Below, one piece after another: positions 1-7,543 of a DNA stretch of 33,378 bases. Source of the DNA: an uncultured cyanobacterium (GTDB lineage Bacteria; Cyanobacteriota; Cyanobacteriia; Cyanobacteriales; Nostocaceae); the NCBI GenBank assembly GCA_903903925.1, contig CAIVAU010000224.1, positions 1-33,378 on the forward strand, read 5' to 3'. A program made the position numbers and the translations under genes. The notes under the pieces are model-generated. The model did not search any database, had not been told where the DNA came from, and was given only the letters and a program-made list of their open reading frames with translations. Numbering within the stretch: position 1 is the first letter of the stretch; the number at the start of each line of letters is the position of its first letter.

Positions 1-94
<94 letters not shown>

Positions 95-96
95 CA

Positions 97-1185
97 TTAA
101 AATCCTTGCCTTTCCACTAATTCCATACACAATTCATTAATTTGCTCCAAATCAGGTTTATCTGGCAGAGTAGATTCTTCATAGACCTTTTCCATTTCAG
201 CAACTAAATTATCTGCCATTTTCATCACTTCCTCATAAGAATAATCACCCCTAAGGATGGCTTTTAAATCCTCTGCATCACCAGCTATCCTCCTATCTAC
301 AATCACCTCTCCTCTCTGCAATATTTCTAGTCCACCCCGCAACAATCTAATACAGTGCATTCCATGCTTAAGGTCAAAGCCAGACTTTCTTTCCATTTCT
401 GCCCTTGCCTGATTTCTATTTTTCTGCCACGATAAATAAGCATTCCACTCTCTTAAAGCGACTTGATAATTTTGGCTTTTCTGAAGTAGGCGAATAAAAT
501 CCTTGCGACTGTTCGTGAATTTTTGTGTAACCTCTAAAGCTTCATCAGGTAAAGTGTATTGTTTCAGTACTCCTTTGAAGTCTATATCAGCTGTCAATAG
601 CTTATATAACTGTTGAGATTCTTCTAAGAACTCAATACGTCCTCTAATTAAAATATAAAGATATTCTAAAAAAGCATTTAGCTCATCTTTAGTTAATGGT
701 TCTTCGTCTTCTATACCAAAATCCGATGGTAATGGTTTCTTCATCGGTGGCTTTAGCAACCACTTGCGATGAGTTTCCATCTTTTTAATTTGAGCAAAAG
801 CATAACCAGAATAAGTATATTTTACCTTTTTCGTCAGAAAAATTTGCTTGTGGTTAATTAAATACTGTCCCACAGTTGTTAACACCGGATATTCACGTAA
901 CCATAGCAATTCTAAAATATTCGGATTTGCTCCTGATAATAACTGGATGATTTTCCTTAATTCGTAGATCACTGTGTCTTGGTTACCATCAAGAAACGGA
1001 AAAATACCTTCTTCATCCCAACCACTATCCTTTTGTTCAACTTGATCAAATCCTAAATAGTATTTTTTAGGAGCAATAAATACACCACGATAGTCATAGT
1101 CCGAATCGGGTCGATTTAAACCATAGCCATGGCTACCTGCTAACCCAACAAGAATTGTTCTTTTTTCAACTTCTATTCTTTTCAT
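97..1185 (-). CDS. Predicted nucleotidyltransferase, DNA polymerase beta superfamily (Nuc-transf / COG3541 type)
   Basis: A 362-residue protein. The N-terminus carries the polymerase-beta nucleotidyltransferase signature: G17-S18-H-G-Y-G-L, then D27-S-D29-Y-D31-Y-R-G, where the Asp residues would bind the metal ions. This extended GS..SDYDYRG pattern matches the Nuc-transf family, whose substrates are mostly unknown and which has been linked to RNA repair in some bacteria. The rest is helical and charged, with no second domain I can name. The ATG at 1185 puts the motif about 15 residues from the start, as expected. The gene is alone on its strand, divergent from rplU, and its stop is followed after two bases by the heptamer array at 1-94. 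The family call is firm; substrate and role are unknown. Confidence 0.82.
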   Translation of the reverse strand: MKRIEVEKRTILVGLAGSHGYGLNRPDSDYDYRGVFIAPKKYYLGFDQVEQKDSGWDEEGIFPFLDGNQDTVIYELRKIIQLLSGANPNILELLWLREYPVLTTVGQYLINHKQIFLTKKVKYTYSGYAFAQIKKMETHRKWLLKPPMKKPLPSDFGIEDEEPLTKDELNAFLEYLYILIRGRIEFLEESQQLYKLLTADIDFKGVLKQYTLPDEALEVTQKFTNSRKDFIRLLQKSQNYQVALREWNAYLSWQKNRNQARAEMERKSGFDLKHGMHCIRLLRGGLEILQRGEVIVDRRIAGDAEDLKAILRGDYSYEEVMKMADNLVAEMEKVYEESTLPDKPDLEQINELCMELVERQGF

Positions 1186-1262
1186 TTCTACCCTGGTATA
1201 CTTGACTAAAGCAAGGCTCGTAAGCTAAGATTATAAGCCGTTTGTCTAATTCCTGCTCGGAT

Positions 1263-1322
1263 CAGGTAGAGACATAGCAAAAGCTGGGAAACTCGCGTTC
1301 AAGCAAATAGCCCAGCTACCTG
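1263..1322 (+). promoter_or_regulatory. Potential structured leader of rplU-rpmA
   Basis: Just upstream of rplU, AGCTGGG (1282-1288) can pair perfectly with CCCAGCT (1311-1317). Directly outside it CAGGT (1263-1267) pairs with ACCTG (1318-1322), leaving a 14-nt bulge on the 5' side. The structure ends 25 nt before the rplU ATG. Ribosomal protein operons are often autoregulated through such leaders, and L21 leaders are known in other bacteria, but I do not recognise this as a described family. The pairing is read from sequence; function is inferred. Confidence 0.45.
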
Positions 1323-1347
1323 TACGGCAACTACAAGGACAATATCC

Positions 1348-1872
1348 ATGACCTACGCAATTATTGAAACTGGCGGCAAACAACTACGAGTTGAACCAGG
1401 TCGCTTTTACGACATCGAACTGCTTTCTACCCCAGAGGAAGAGACAGTTACCATAGAGTCAGTTTTGTTAGTACAGCACAACGGCGAAGTCACGATTGGA
1501 CAGCCACTCGTGGAGGGTGCAAAGGTAGAAGGGACGGTGATGCGGCATTTGAGAGGTCGCAAAGTTCTAGTGTATAAAATGAAGCCCAAGAAGAAAACCC
1601 GCAAAAAGCGGGGACATCGCCAGGAAATCACTAGATTGATGATTAACTCCATCAGCCTCAATGGTTCAGTATTTACATTAGAACAAACGGCTGCTGAAAC
1701 CGAATCCAACGTTACCAGTACGGAAGCTGAACACCCATCCGCTGAAACTGTTGCTGAAACCGAATCCAACCTTACCAGCACGGAAGGTGAACACCCATCC
1801 GCTGAGACCGAATCTAATGTTACCAGTACCGAAGCTGATCAGCCATCCGCTGAAACCAATGCTGAATCATAA
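1348..1872 (+). CDS. rplU: 50S ribosomal protein L21 with repeated acidic C-terminal tail
   Basis: A 174-residue protein. Residues 1-109 are a complete L21, a 23S rRNA-binding protein of the large subunit: MTYAIIETGGKQLRVEPG at the start, GAKVEGTVMRHLRGRKV in the middle and a basic KMKPKKKTRKKRGHRQ segment that contacts rRNA. From about residue 116 an acidic Ser/Thr/Glu-rich tail follows, made of three near-copies of a 16-residue unit beginning AETESN (116-131, 136-151, 152-167). Bacterial L21 is typically just over 100 residues, so the tail adds about 60. rpmA follows 30 bp downstream, the usual rplU-rpmA operon. The ATG at 1348 gives the conserved L21 N-terminus. Confidence 0.97.
   Translation: MTYAIIETGGKQLRVEPGRFYDIELLSTPEEETVTIESVLLVQHNGEVTIGQPLVEGAKVEGTVMRHLRGRKVLVYKMKPKKKTRKKRGHRQEITRLMINSISLNGSVFTLEQTAAETESNVTSTEAEHPSAETVAETESNLTSTEGEHPSAETESNVTSTEADQPSAETNAES
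1693..1848 (+). repeat. In-frame tandem repeat in the rplU 3' end
   Basis: Three imperfect 48-bp units in frame, the first two separated by 12 bp, encode the acidic AETESN(V/L)TSTE repeats of the L21 tail. The units differ mainly by substitutions (for example GCTGAACACCC versus GCTGATCAGCC), which points to duplication within the gene followed by drift. Confidence 0.85.
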
Positions 1873-1902
1873 TTAATAACAGAAGTAGAAAAAGAGGAAA
1901 TT

Positions 1903-2199
1903 ATGGCTCATAAGAAAGGAACAGGTAGTACACGCAATGGTCGTGACTCTAACGCCCAACGTCTGGGTGTCAAACGCTATGGCGGTCAATCCGTCCTCGC
2001 AGGCAACATTCTTGTACGGCAACGCGGTACTAAATATCACCCTGGCAACAATGTTGGTATTGGTAGCGATGACACTCTTTTTGCCTTAGTTAACGGTGTA
2101 GTTACATTTGAACGTAAAGGCAAAACCCGCAAAAAGGTCAGTGTTTACCCAGTTGCAGTTGCCGCTGAGTCAATTGCTCCTGAGTCAGTAGCTAGTTAA
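1903..2199 (+). CDS. rpmA: 50S ribosomal protein L27
   Basis: A 98-residue protein starting MAHKKGTGSTRNGRDS, the conserved L27 N-terminus that reaches toward the peptidyl-transferase centre. The body has the family signatures RLGVKRYGGQSVLAGNI, VRQRGTKYHPGNNVGIG and DDTLFALVNG. There is no cleavable N-terminal extension of the Firmicutes kind. The last 15 residues (AVAAESIAPESVAS) are a short Ala/Ser/Glu tail, faintly like the L21 tail. An AGAGGAAA ribosome-binding site sits just before the ATG. It is the second gene of the rplU operon, with a possible terminator from 2220. Confidence 0.98.
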   Translation: MAHKKGTGSTRNGRDSNAQRLGVKRYGGQSVLAGNILVRQRGTKYHPGNNVGIGSDDTLFALVNGVVTFERKGKTRKKVSVYPVAVAAESIAPESVAS

Positions 2200-2219
2200 C
2201 AATTAGATTAGCTTGTGGG

Positions 2220-2260
2220 CGCAATACGCCTTCCCCATTTGGGGTGTGCGGTTATTTTAT
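2220..2260 (+). terminator. Possible terminator of rplU-rpmA
   Basis: CGCA (2220-2223) and TGCG (2247-2250) enclose CCCCA-TT-TGGGG (2233-2244), followed by a T-rich GTTATTTTAT. Loop geometry and an interrupted T-tract make it weaker than a textbook intrinsic terminator. Confidence 0.4.
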
Positions 2261-2389
2261 ATTCCCCCACACCCTACACCCCATTCTGAGTCGGCGTTAC
2301 CGAACAAATACCGATAAATTTTGGGTTTCGTTCCTCAACCCAACCTACATTAAAGTAAGTTTTTGGCTTAACCAACCGAAAAGAGCAGT

Positions 2390-2503
2390 GGGTGCATCCC
2401 AATGAGCGCAAATTCGTAGTGCGAGCATCTTGCTCGCTTATAGTACACGTCAGCTTTCCGGCTCACACTACTGATCGTCTTTTTGCAAAACTGGGATGCT
2501 CCC
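2390..2503. mobile_element. 114-bp MITE-like element with 12-bp inverted ends and a 9-bp target duplication
   Basis: The left end GGGTGCATCCCA (2390-2401) is inverted as TGGGATGCTCCC (2492-2503), 11 of 12 matching. Both ends are flanked by the direct repeat AAGAGCAGT (2381-2389 and 2504-2512), which looks like a target-site duplication. Inside, GTAGTGCGAGC (2416-2426) can pair with GCTCACACTAC (2461-2471), and GCGAGCA-TCT-TGCTCGC forms a small hairpin, so the whole element is a long imperfect palindrome. It has no coding capacity and would need a transposase in trans. It lies in the rpmA-cruF gap; the IS family that mobilised it cannot be named from this window. Confidence 0.75.
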
Positions 2504-2645
2504 AAGAGCAGTTTGCAATCCACCAACAACCCGTCAAGTCTTTTACCAAAAATAATTAAAAATAATTTAGTTAAATATGATCTTAAACATTTGTAAACTG
2601 TAAGCAGCTAAGTAGCCGCGTGTGACATCTTGTTAAGGAAATATC

Positions 2646-3554
2646 ATGAGACAACTGGTTATAGCTGAGCGCGTATGCCTTATTGGTCATATCCTGGCAA
2701 AGGCTTTTGGACTGGTAGGCATTCTACTGGTCATACCTAATGCCGAAATAATTATGAACCTAGGAGGGGTTGGACAAACAGCCATGCAAACAAGTATGGC
2801 TGATGGTGGTGTGGTAGATATTATTTTAGGGACCATAGCTGTTTCAATTTATGCCTACCGAGTGCTGGGATGGCGCACTTGGTTAATGTTTATGCTGCCA
2901 TCTGTATCGATATCAGTAGGCAGTGAACTACTGGGAACCAGTACTGGGTTTCCCTTTGGGGACTACAGTTATCTGAGTGGCTTGGGGTATAAAATTGCAG
3001 GGCTAGTACCGTTTACAATTCCCTTATCCTGGTTCTATGTAGGCTTATCTTCCTATCTAATTGCTCGTTTAGGTCTGGGGGTAGCAGCAAAACCCAGTTT
3101 AGTTCGCCACATCAGTGCTATCGCCCTTGGAGCACTACTTTTCACGTGCTGGGACTTTGCTCTAGAACCAGCGATGAGTCAAACATCTCTACCCTTTTGG
3201 TATTGGGAACATCCAGGAGCATTTTTTGGGACACCCTACCAAAACTATGCTGGTTGGTTTGGCACGAGTGCCTTGTTTATGAGTGTCGCCGCGCTGTTAT
3301 GGAGAAATACACCAATTAAATTAGAGCGATCGCATCTCAATGTACCAATCATTGTTTACTTAAGTAATTTTACCTTTGCCGCCGGACTTAGTTTAGGCTC
3401 TGGATTTTTCATCCCAGTTTCCCTAGGCTTAGTACTTGGTGTGATCCCTGCTGTAGCACTATGGTTGAGAAGCTCACCCACAACAGCTAACCTTTCTGTT
3501 GCACCAGCAGCAACTGAAGTTTCAGTAGCAAGTATCAAAGTTGCTGTCAAATAG
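2646..3554 (+). CDS. cruF: Carotenoid 1',2'-hydratase family membrane protein
   Basis: A 302-residue polytopic membrane protein of the carotenoid biosynthesis (DUF422/Caroten_synth) family. Seven or eight hydrophobic segments are visible. The family's conserved stretch is present: PFGDYSYLSGLGYKIAG, then IPLSWFYVGLSSY, then CWDFALEPAMS and a FWYWEHPGAFFGTPYQNYAGW segment. CruF hydrates the psi-end of a carotene at C1' on the route to myxol glycosides. The gene directly downstream encodes a CruG-like glycosyltransferase; adjacency of cruF and cruG is typical of cyanobacteria and supports the assignment. TTAAGGAAAT precedes the ATG. The last ~20 residues are a hydrophilic tail after the final membrane segment. 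Confidence 0.88.
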   Translation: MRQLVIAERVCLIGHILAKAFGLVGILLVIPNAEIIMNLGGVGQTAMQTSMADGGVVDIILGTIAVSIYAYRVLGWRTWLMFMLPSVSISVGSELLGTSTGFPFGDYSYLSGLGYKIAGLVPFTIPLSWFYVGLSSYLIARLGLGVAAKPSLVRHISAIALGALLFTCWDFALEPAMSQTSLPFWYWEHPGAFFGTPYQNYAGWFGTSALFMSVAALLWRNTPIKLERSHLNVPIIVYLSNFTFAAGLSLGSGFFIPVSLGLVLGVIPAVALWLRSSPTTANLSVAPAATEVSVASIKVAVK

Positions 3555-3575
3555 GGCAATGGGCAATGGGCAATC

Positions 3576-4832
3576 TTGCAATGGCTCATGGAAGACTGCC
3601 CCCCTGCCCCCCTGCCCCCCTTGCCCCCTTTCAGTATTTTTGCCGTGGTCAATGCCTGGACAATAGCAAGTGCGATTTCACTCTTATTATTGGTGATTCA
3701 AGGAAGCGCGACAGCAATTCTGCTGTCACGCCTCTTCAAAGGCCCTAGTCGCTATCCTCCGATTCAATCCCAAAACCCCACACCAGAACTTTTGGGTACT
3801 GTTAGCGTTATTATTCCCACCCTAAACGAAGCTCTTCGCATTGGTCCTCTGTTAGATCAAATAAGTCGGCAAAGCTACGAAGTCCGGGAAATTATAGTTG
3901 TAGACAGCAACTCCCAAGATGGCACCCCTGACTTGGTAAAAGCCGCGCAGCAACGAGACCCCCGCTTTCGCCTGATCACAGATGACCCCTTACCCGACCG
4001 CTGGGTCGGGCGTCCTTGGGCATTGCATAACGGCTTTTTACATAGTACAAAGGCGAGTGAGTGGTTTCTCGGGATGGATGCTGATACACAACCAGCCCCC
4101 GGTTTGGTTGCTGGTTTGGTGAAGACAGCAGAAGCCCAAGGGTATGATCTCATATCCCTTTCACCTCAGTTTATCCTGAAGTATCCAGGGGAGTGCTGGC
4201 TACAACCTGCATTATTGATGACTTTGCTTTACAGATTTGACCCAGCAGGTATACATACAGAGCAACCAGAACGGGTGATGGCAAATGGGCAGTGCTTTTT
4301 GTGCCGTCGTTCAGTCCTGGCTGCCGTCAATGGCTATACGAGTGCGAGTCGTTCTTTTTGTGATGATGTCACCCTGGCACGGCATATAGCCTCCTGTGGG
4401 TTTAAGGTCGGTTTTTTAGATGGTGCGAAAGTGCTGAAAGTGCGGATGTATGAGGGGGCAATGGAGACATGGAAGGAATGGGGACGAAGCCTTGACCTAA
4501 AAGACGCTTCCTCCCGCGCTCAAATCTGGGGAGATTTGTGGCTACTCACCTCAGTTCAAGCTCTACCCCTACCAATTTTACTCACCTACCTCTGGCTCCC
4601 TCTCCCCCTCTCCCCCTCCCCCCCTCTCTTTTTACTAGGGCTCAACACATTCTTGCTCGTGATTCGTTGCGCAATGCTTTTAGCGATCGCACCCTCCTAC
4701 GACCGCCAAAAAGCAAAAGGCAGCTGGTTATTTTGGCTGTCCCCTTTAGCTGATCCCATAGCAGTGCTACGAATCTTCCTATCTGCATTCCACACCCCAA
4801 GAGAATGGCGGGGAAGGAGGTATGAGGAGTGA
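3576..4832 (+). CDS. cruG: Family 2 glycosyltransferase, carotenoid 2'-O-glycosyltransferase
   Basis: A 418-residue membrane-bound GT2 enzyme. After an N-terminal membrane segment (about 24-50) the GT-A fold reads SVIIPTLNEA (77-86), VVDSNSQDGT with D110, and the metal-binding D168-A-D170. Two or three further hydrophobic segments lie near the C-terminus. Next to cruF, the likely job is to glycosylate the 2'-hydroxyl of myxol. The start is uncertain: the ATG at 3576 adds a Pro-rich stretch (residues 9-18) encoded by a CCCCCTG-type repeat that looks intergenic, and an in-frame GTG at 3645 may be the real start. A second C-rich stretch encodes a Pro/Leu/Ser run in the C-terminal membrane region. 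It is convergent with rnhA. Confidence 0.85.
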   Translation: MQWLMEDCPPAPLPPLPPFSIFAVVNAWTIASAISLLLLVIQGSATAILLSRLFKGPSRYPPIQSQNPTPELLGTVSVIIPTLNEALRIGPLLDQISRQSYEVREIIVVDSNSQDGTPDLVKAAQQRDPRFRLITDDPLPDRWVGRPWALHNGFLHSTKASEWFLGMDADTQPAPGLVAGLVKTAEAQGYDLISLSPQFILKYPGECWLQPALLMTLLYRFDPAGIHTEQPERVMANGQCFLCRRSVLAAVNGYTSASRSFCDDVTLARHIASCGFKVGFLDGAKVLKVRMYEGAMETWKEWGRSLDLKDASSRAQIWGDLWLLTSVQALPLPILLTYLWLPLPLSPSPPLFLLGLNTFLLVIRCAMLLAIAPSYDRQKAKGSWLFWLSPLADPIAVLRIFLSAFHTPREWRGRRYEE

Positions 4833-4922
4833 GGGGAGTGTGGGGAGTGTGGGGAGAGGCGGATTAATGTATTCTTCACCTTCTTCCCTTTGCTTACCTC
4901 CGACACTCTCCACCCTCAATCC

Positions 4923-5843
4923 TTACTCCTCACTATGTTTTGTTTCTTCTTCTAAGCGATCGCCGCGTTCTAGTTCCCAAAGAATTTGATTGCCTTCGCG
5001 TCGTACTCGTGAGACGATCCAGTTGCGCCAACGCCACTCGTCTCCCCGACTGGTGACAGCACTCGCGTGGATATCCATTAGGTCTGCTAATTCTGAACTG
5101 GTGATTAAGTAGCCTTTTTTAGCAATTTCATCAGCAGTATGGAGGGTTTCGATCAAGTTGCGGAGTTGTGCCACTTTCGTCTCACGTGGTATTTCCTCGC
5201 TGCTAGCGGCAGCAGGCGCGGTATATGGTTCCATAAGAGTTATATCTGTTGCAAGAGTACGGATATCCGATGTCTTTTTGTTAATTATTGTAGAGTTGGT
5301 ATCAAAATCAGATACTTTTGATACATTTGCTTCGTTTTTTTGTGGTGAAGATAAGTGGGAATTTGAATGGGCTAGTTGTTGTAATGATGGGATTTTGCCA
5401 TTGGCAAAGGCACGAGCAATCACATCGCAGCGTTCGTTGCCTACATTACCTGTATGACCCCGGACATGTTGCCACTTTACCTGTCGGCTATTTAATTCAT
5501 CTAACATTTCCAACAGGTCTTGGTTTTGGACGGGGTTTCCATCTGCCTTTTTCCAACCTTTCTTTTTCCAGCCTGTTACCCACTTGGTAATGCAGTTGAT
5601 GAGATATTCGCTATCGGTATGGAGGGTGATGGATTCGCTTTGCCCTGAGGCTTTCAGGAATTCGAGGGCGGCGATCGCTGCTTGCATCTCCATTTTATTA
5701 TTGGTTGTTTGGGGTGATGCACCGCCTATTTCATGAATTGAACCATCGCTGAAATACACGACGACACCCCAACCTCCAGGCCCAGGATTGCCTGTGCAAG
5801 CGCCATCTGTGTATATGCTTTGGATTTTACGTTGGGTGGACAT
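4923..5843 (-). CDS. rnhA: Ribonuclease HI with an extra C-terminal domain
   Basis: A 306-residue protein, about twice the usual length. Residues 1-150 are a complete RNase HI: YTDGACTGNPGPGGWG with D13, NNKMEMQAA with E52, HTDSEYL with D77, HVRGHTGNVGNERCD with H130 and D140. These correspond to the four catalytic carboxylates and the histidine, so it should cut RNA in RNA-DNA hybrids. A Ser/Asn-rich linker (150-225) leads to a second conserved-looking region (about 228-300) containing SSELADLMDIHASAVTSRGD and WRWRNWIVSRVRREGN, which looks like a small helix-turn-helix-type DNA-binding unit. I have a memory of this second module in other cyanobacterial proteins but cannot verify it. The ATG at 5843 is right before the first strand. 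Confidence 0.93.
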   Translation of the reverse strand: MSTQRKIQSIYTDGACTGNPGPGGWGVVVYFSDGSIHEIGGASPQTTNNKMEMQAAIAALEFLKASGQSESITLHTDSEYLINCITKWVTGWKKKGWKKADGNPVQNQDLLEMLDELNSRQVKWQHVRGHTGNVGNERCDVIARAFANGKIPSLQQLAHSNSHLSSPQKNEANVSKVSDFDTNSTIINKKTSDIRTLATDITLMEPYTAPAAASSEEIPRETKVAQLRNLIETLHTADEIAKKGYLITSSELADLMDIHASAVTSRGDEWRWRNWIVSRVRREGNQILWELERGDRLEEETKHSEE

Positions 5844-5998
5844 AATGAGAATGTGGAACCGCCAAGGATGCCAAGGATTGGAGTGACGAAAGATACGAAG
5901 AAGTATTTAGATTAGCACAATGGCGATCGCCGTTTATTTAGTTTTGATATAGTTTTAATATTTGGTAAAGCTTATGGATTCTATGAGCTGATGGCAAC

Positions 5999-6307
5999 CT
6001 AACTACTCTGCATAAAGTCTTTGTGGGCGCTGACTAACATCTGAGCCTGCCGTAGAACTGATCTGAATAAATATGTAGGAATCTGCCAAGCTGCAACTGT
6101 AACTTCAGCCAACAAATCACGGACAGTTACCGCTACTAATTCATGGTCTGGTGACTCACCTTCAACTGTACCCGACCAAGTAAATGCCCCTAAGAAACCG
6201 TCATTTCCAGGCAGAGACGCTATCAAGCATTCTTCTTGAGCAATCTGACATATAATCCCGTGTTCTTCTGCGAGTGCAACTAGATTTTGAAGATTTTTTA
6301 ATGTCAT
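5999..6307 (-). CDS. Small conserved-looking protein of unknown function
   Basis: A 102-residue soluble protein that I do not recognise. It starts MTLKNLQNLVALAEEHG and has mixed alpha/beta character with a central DHELVAVTVRDLLAEVTVAAW segment. There is no signal peptide, membrane segment or metal motif. It is single, about 155 bp upstream of rnhA on the same strand, so cotranscription is possible. Codon use and composition look like its neighbours, and the frame is open from an ATG preceded on its strand by AAAAGGAAAATA, a usable ribosome-binding site. Confidence 0.6.
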   Translation of the reverse strand: MTLKNLQNLVALAEEHGIICQIAQEECLIASLPGNDGFLGAFTWSGTVEGESPDHELVAVTVRDLLAEVTVAAWQIPTYLFRSVLRQAQMLVSAHKDFMQSS

Positions 6308-6553
6308 TATTTTCCTTTTATTCTTATTATCCTAACAGTTCTAAGACTCACCAAACTTGTCCTTGGCTAGGCAAAAAACATTCTGAACGCAATCTAAGTT
6401 ATAATCATCTGAACACCACAAACTGTCAAAATCGCGACAAATTAATTCACGTATGTTATAAATTATGTTAAGGCTATGCCCGATAATCTAAAGTCACGTC
6501 CGTCAGTAGTCTTAGATTTGAAATTTTGTTAAGAAAATAGAGATCTCTACAGC

Positions 6554-6712
6554 TGGTTCACGAGCAGGAAATGCAGCCCAGCAGCTTACTGTCTTCCGTT
6601 GCACAGGAATCTTCAGGATGTTCTGCAAGGTGAACAACCGCCCCAATAGTTATCCGCCCACCCTTTTAGGAGAAACCCATTTCCATCTCTATCGTTCAGA
6701 TGGGGGTTGTTA
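6554..6712 (+). ncRNA. Candidate structured RNA ending in a strong hairpin
   Basis: GTTCAC (6556-6561) pairs with GTGAAC (6630-6635), and inside it GCAGGA (6564-6569) pairs with TTCTGC (6621-6626, one G-U), making a rod closed by a shorter internal stem. Downstream, AACCC (6674-6678) and GGGTT (6704-6708) enclose a perfect CCATCT/AGATGG stem (6683-6688 and 6698-6703), followed by GTTAGTTTTG. This layout, a rod followed by a terminator-like hairpin in a gene-free region, suits a small RNA. A 6S-like RNA is one idea I could not support. The strand is chosen from the T-rich side of the hairpin. Confidence 0.35.
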
Positions 6713-6959
6713 GTTTTGACTTAATTACTAGCTAATCCTACCTTTAGCTACCCTTTTTGGCTAGGATTGCTGACTTTAATAGCGAGCGGTCAATAACATA
6801 TTCCCAAATTGTGGGGAAAGCTTAGATATTTGTTCACATCATACTCTTGACGTGATACTTGTGCTTAATTTATACTTAAAAACATATGGAAGCTACGTGC
6901 ATCATTCATATTGGAGGTAACTTTGGGCAGACCTGATCGAGCGGTAGAGGGCATAAATG

Positions 6960-7060
6960 GAGTGAGACTAGAGAGTTGATCTCTCCCCCGGTTTGAAGCC
7001 GGAGGATTCTGGATCTCTGTAACTACGACGGATAAATCCGCACTTCGTCACTCATTTTTT
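6960..7060 (+). ncRNA. Candidate structured RNA or riboswitch-like element with closing stem and T-tract
   Basis: GAGTGA (6960-6965) pairs with TCACTC (7048-7053), followed at once by ATTTTTT. Inside are at least three hairpins: GAGAG-N5-CTCTC (6971-6985), a CCGG/CCGG stem extended by C-G pairs (about 6984-7006), and CGGA-TAAA-TCCG (7029-7040). A multibranch fold closed by a stem next to a T-run is what a small RNA or leader element would show. About 117 nt downstream is an ATG with a good ribosome-binding site (7178). Confidence 0.35.
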
Positions 7061-7177
7061 CCTAGCAGTTTGGCAAGCAATTAGTATTGGAGTTTTTCAT
7101 CCGTGTGTATCCGATATTACTTTATCAAGAACTGGCTGATTAACGCCCTTTCATCACAAGGAGTAGGAGAATAATCG

Positions 7178-7543
7178 ATGCTAAATGATAAAAGTCTGAT
7201 TTGGCGATCTGCTGTGAGCGACAACGCTAACTTGGAGAAACCTCCAAACCAAGCCTCATCGGTCAAATCTCTGATGAATAAAGGGTTGATATTTTTCGAT
7301 CACAAAAGTGATGAAAGAGCGTTACTGAAAAACATAATGCTACATTCGTATTACATCTTCTCGCATTCACAGAAAATTTTCTCTGCGCAGCATCATTATG
7401 ACAGCTGCAAGGCTGACTTTTTCTTGAATCGACGAGTCAGAACTGAAGTAGCACCCACAAAACCAATTGCAAAAACTCCTAACACAGAAGAAGACTCAGG
7501 AACTGCTGCTGTTACTACATTACTTCCAGGGAGACTCTTGTAG
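7178..7543 (+). CDS. Doubtful small ORF with a strong ribosome-binding site
   Basis: A possible 121-residue protein starting MLNDKSLIWRSAVSD, which I do not recognise. In its favour, CAAGGAGTAGGAG stands just before the ATG and the first ~70 residues have a plausible composition. Against it, the last 148 bp run antisense through the 3' end of the PEP-CTERM gene at 7396-8199, where the predicted protein is only the shadow of that gene. It may be a short or truncated gene whose original 3' part has been lost, or not a gene. Confidence 0.22.
   Translation: MLNDKSLIWRSAVSDNANLEKPPNQASSVKSLMNKGLIFFDHKSDERALLKNIMLHSYYIFSHSQKIFSAQHHYDSCKADFFLNRRVRTEVAPTKPIAKTPNTEEDSGTAAVTTLLPGRLL

Larger units (their letters stand above)
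6308..7177. other. Intergenic region of about 870 bp without a convincing gene
   Basis: No ORF with coding character is visible on either strand, and no tRNA, tmRNA, SRP RNA or RNase P signature is recognisable. It holds two potential structured RNA segments (6554-6712 and 6960-7060), listed separately. The part between about 6710 and 6900 is AT-rich and shows nothing else I can support. Confidence 0.6.

Noticed and set aside
1407..1781. 124-codon minus-strand frame over rplU
   Set aside because: It lies fully antisense to a certain ribosomal protein gene and is explained by its codon structure.
6554..6712. Assignment as 6S RNA
   Set aside because: The rod shape is suggestive, but I cannot confirm any conserved 6S sequence, so only a generic RNA candidate is reported.
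6900..7060. tRNA-like hairpins in the gene-free region
   Set aside because: No T-loop GTTCRAATC signature, no cloverleaf and no acceptor stem could be built.
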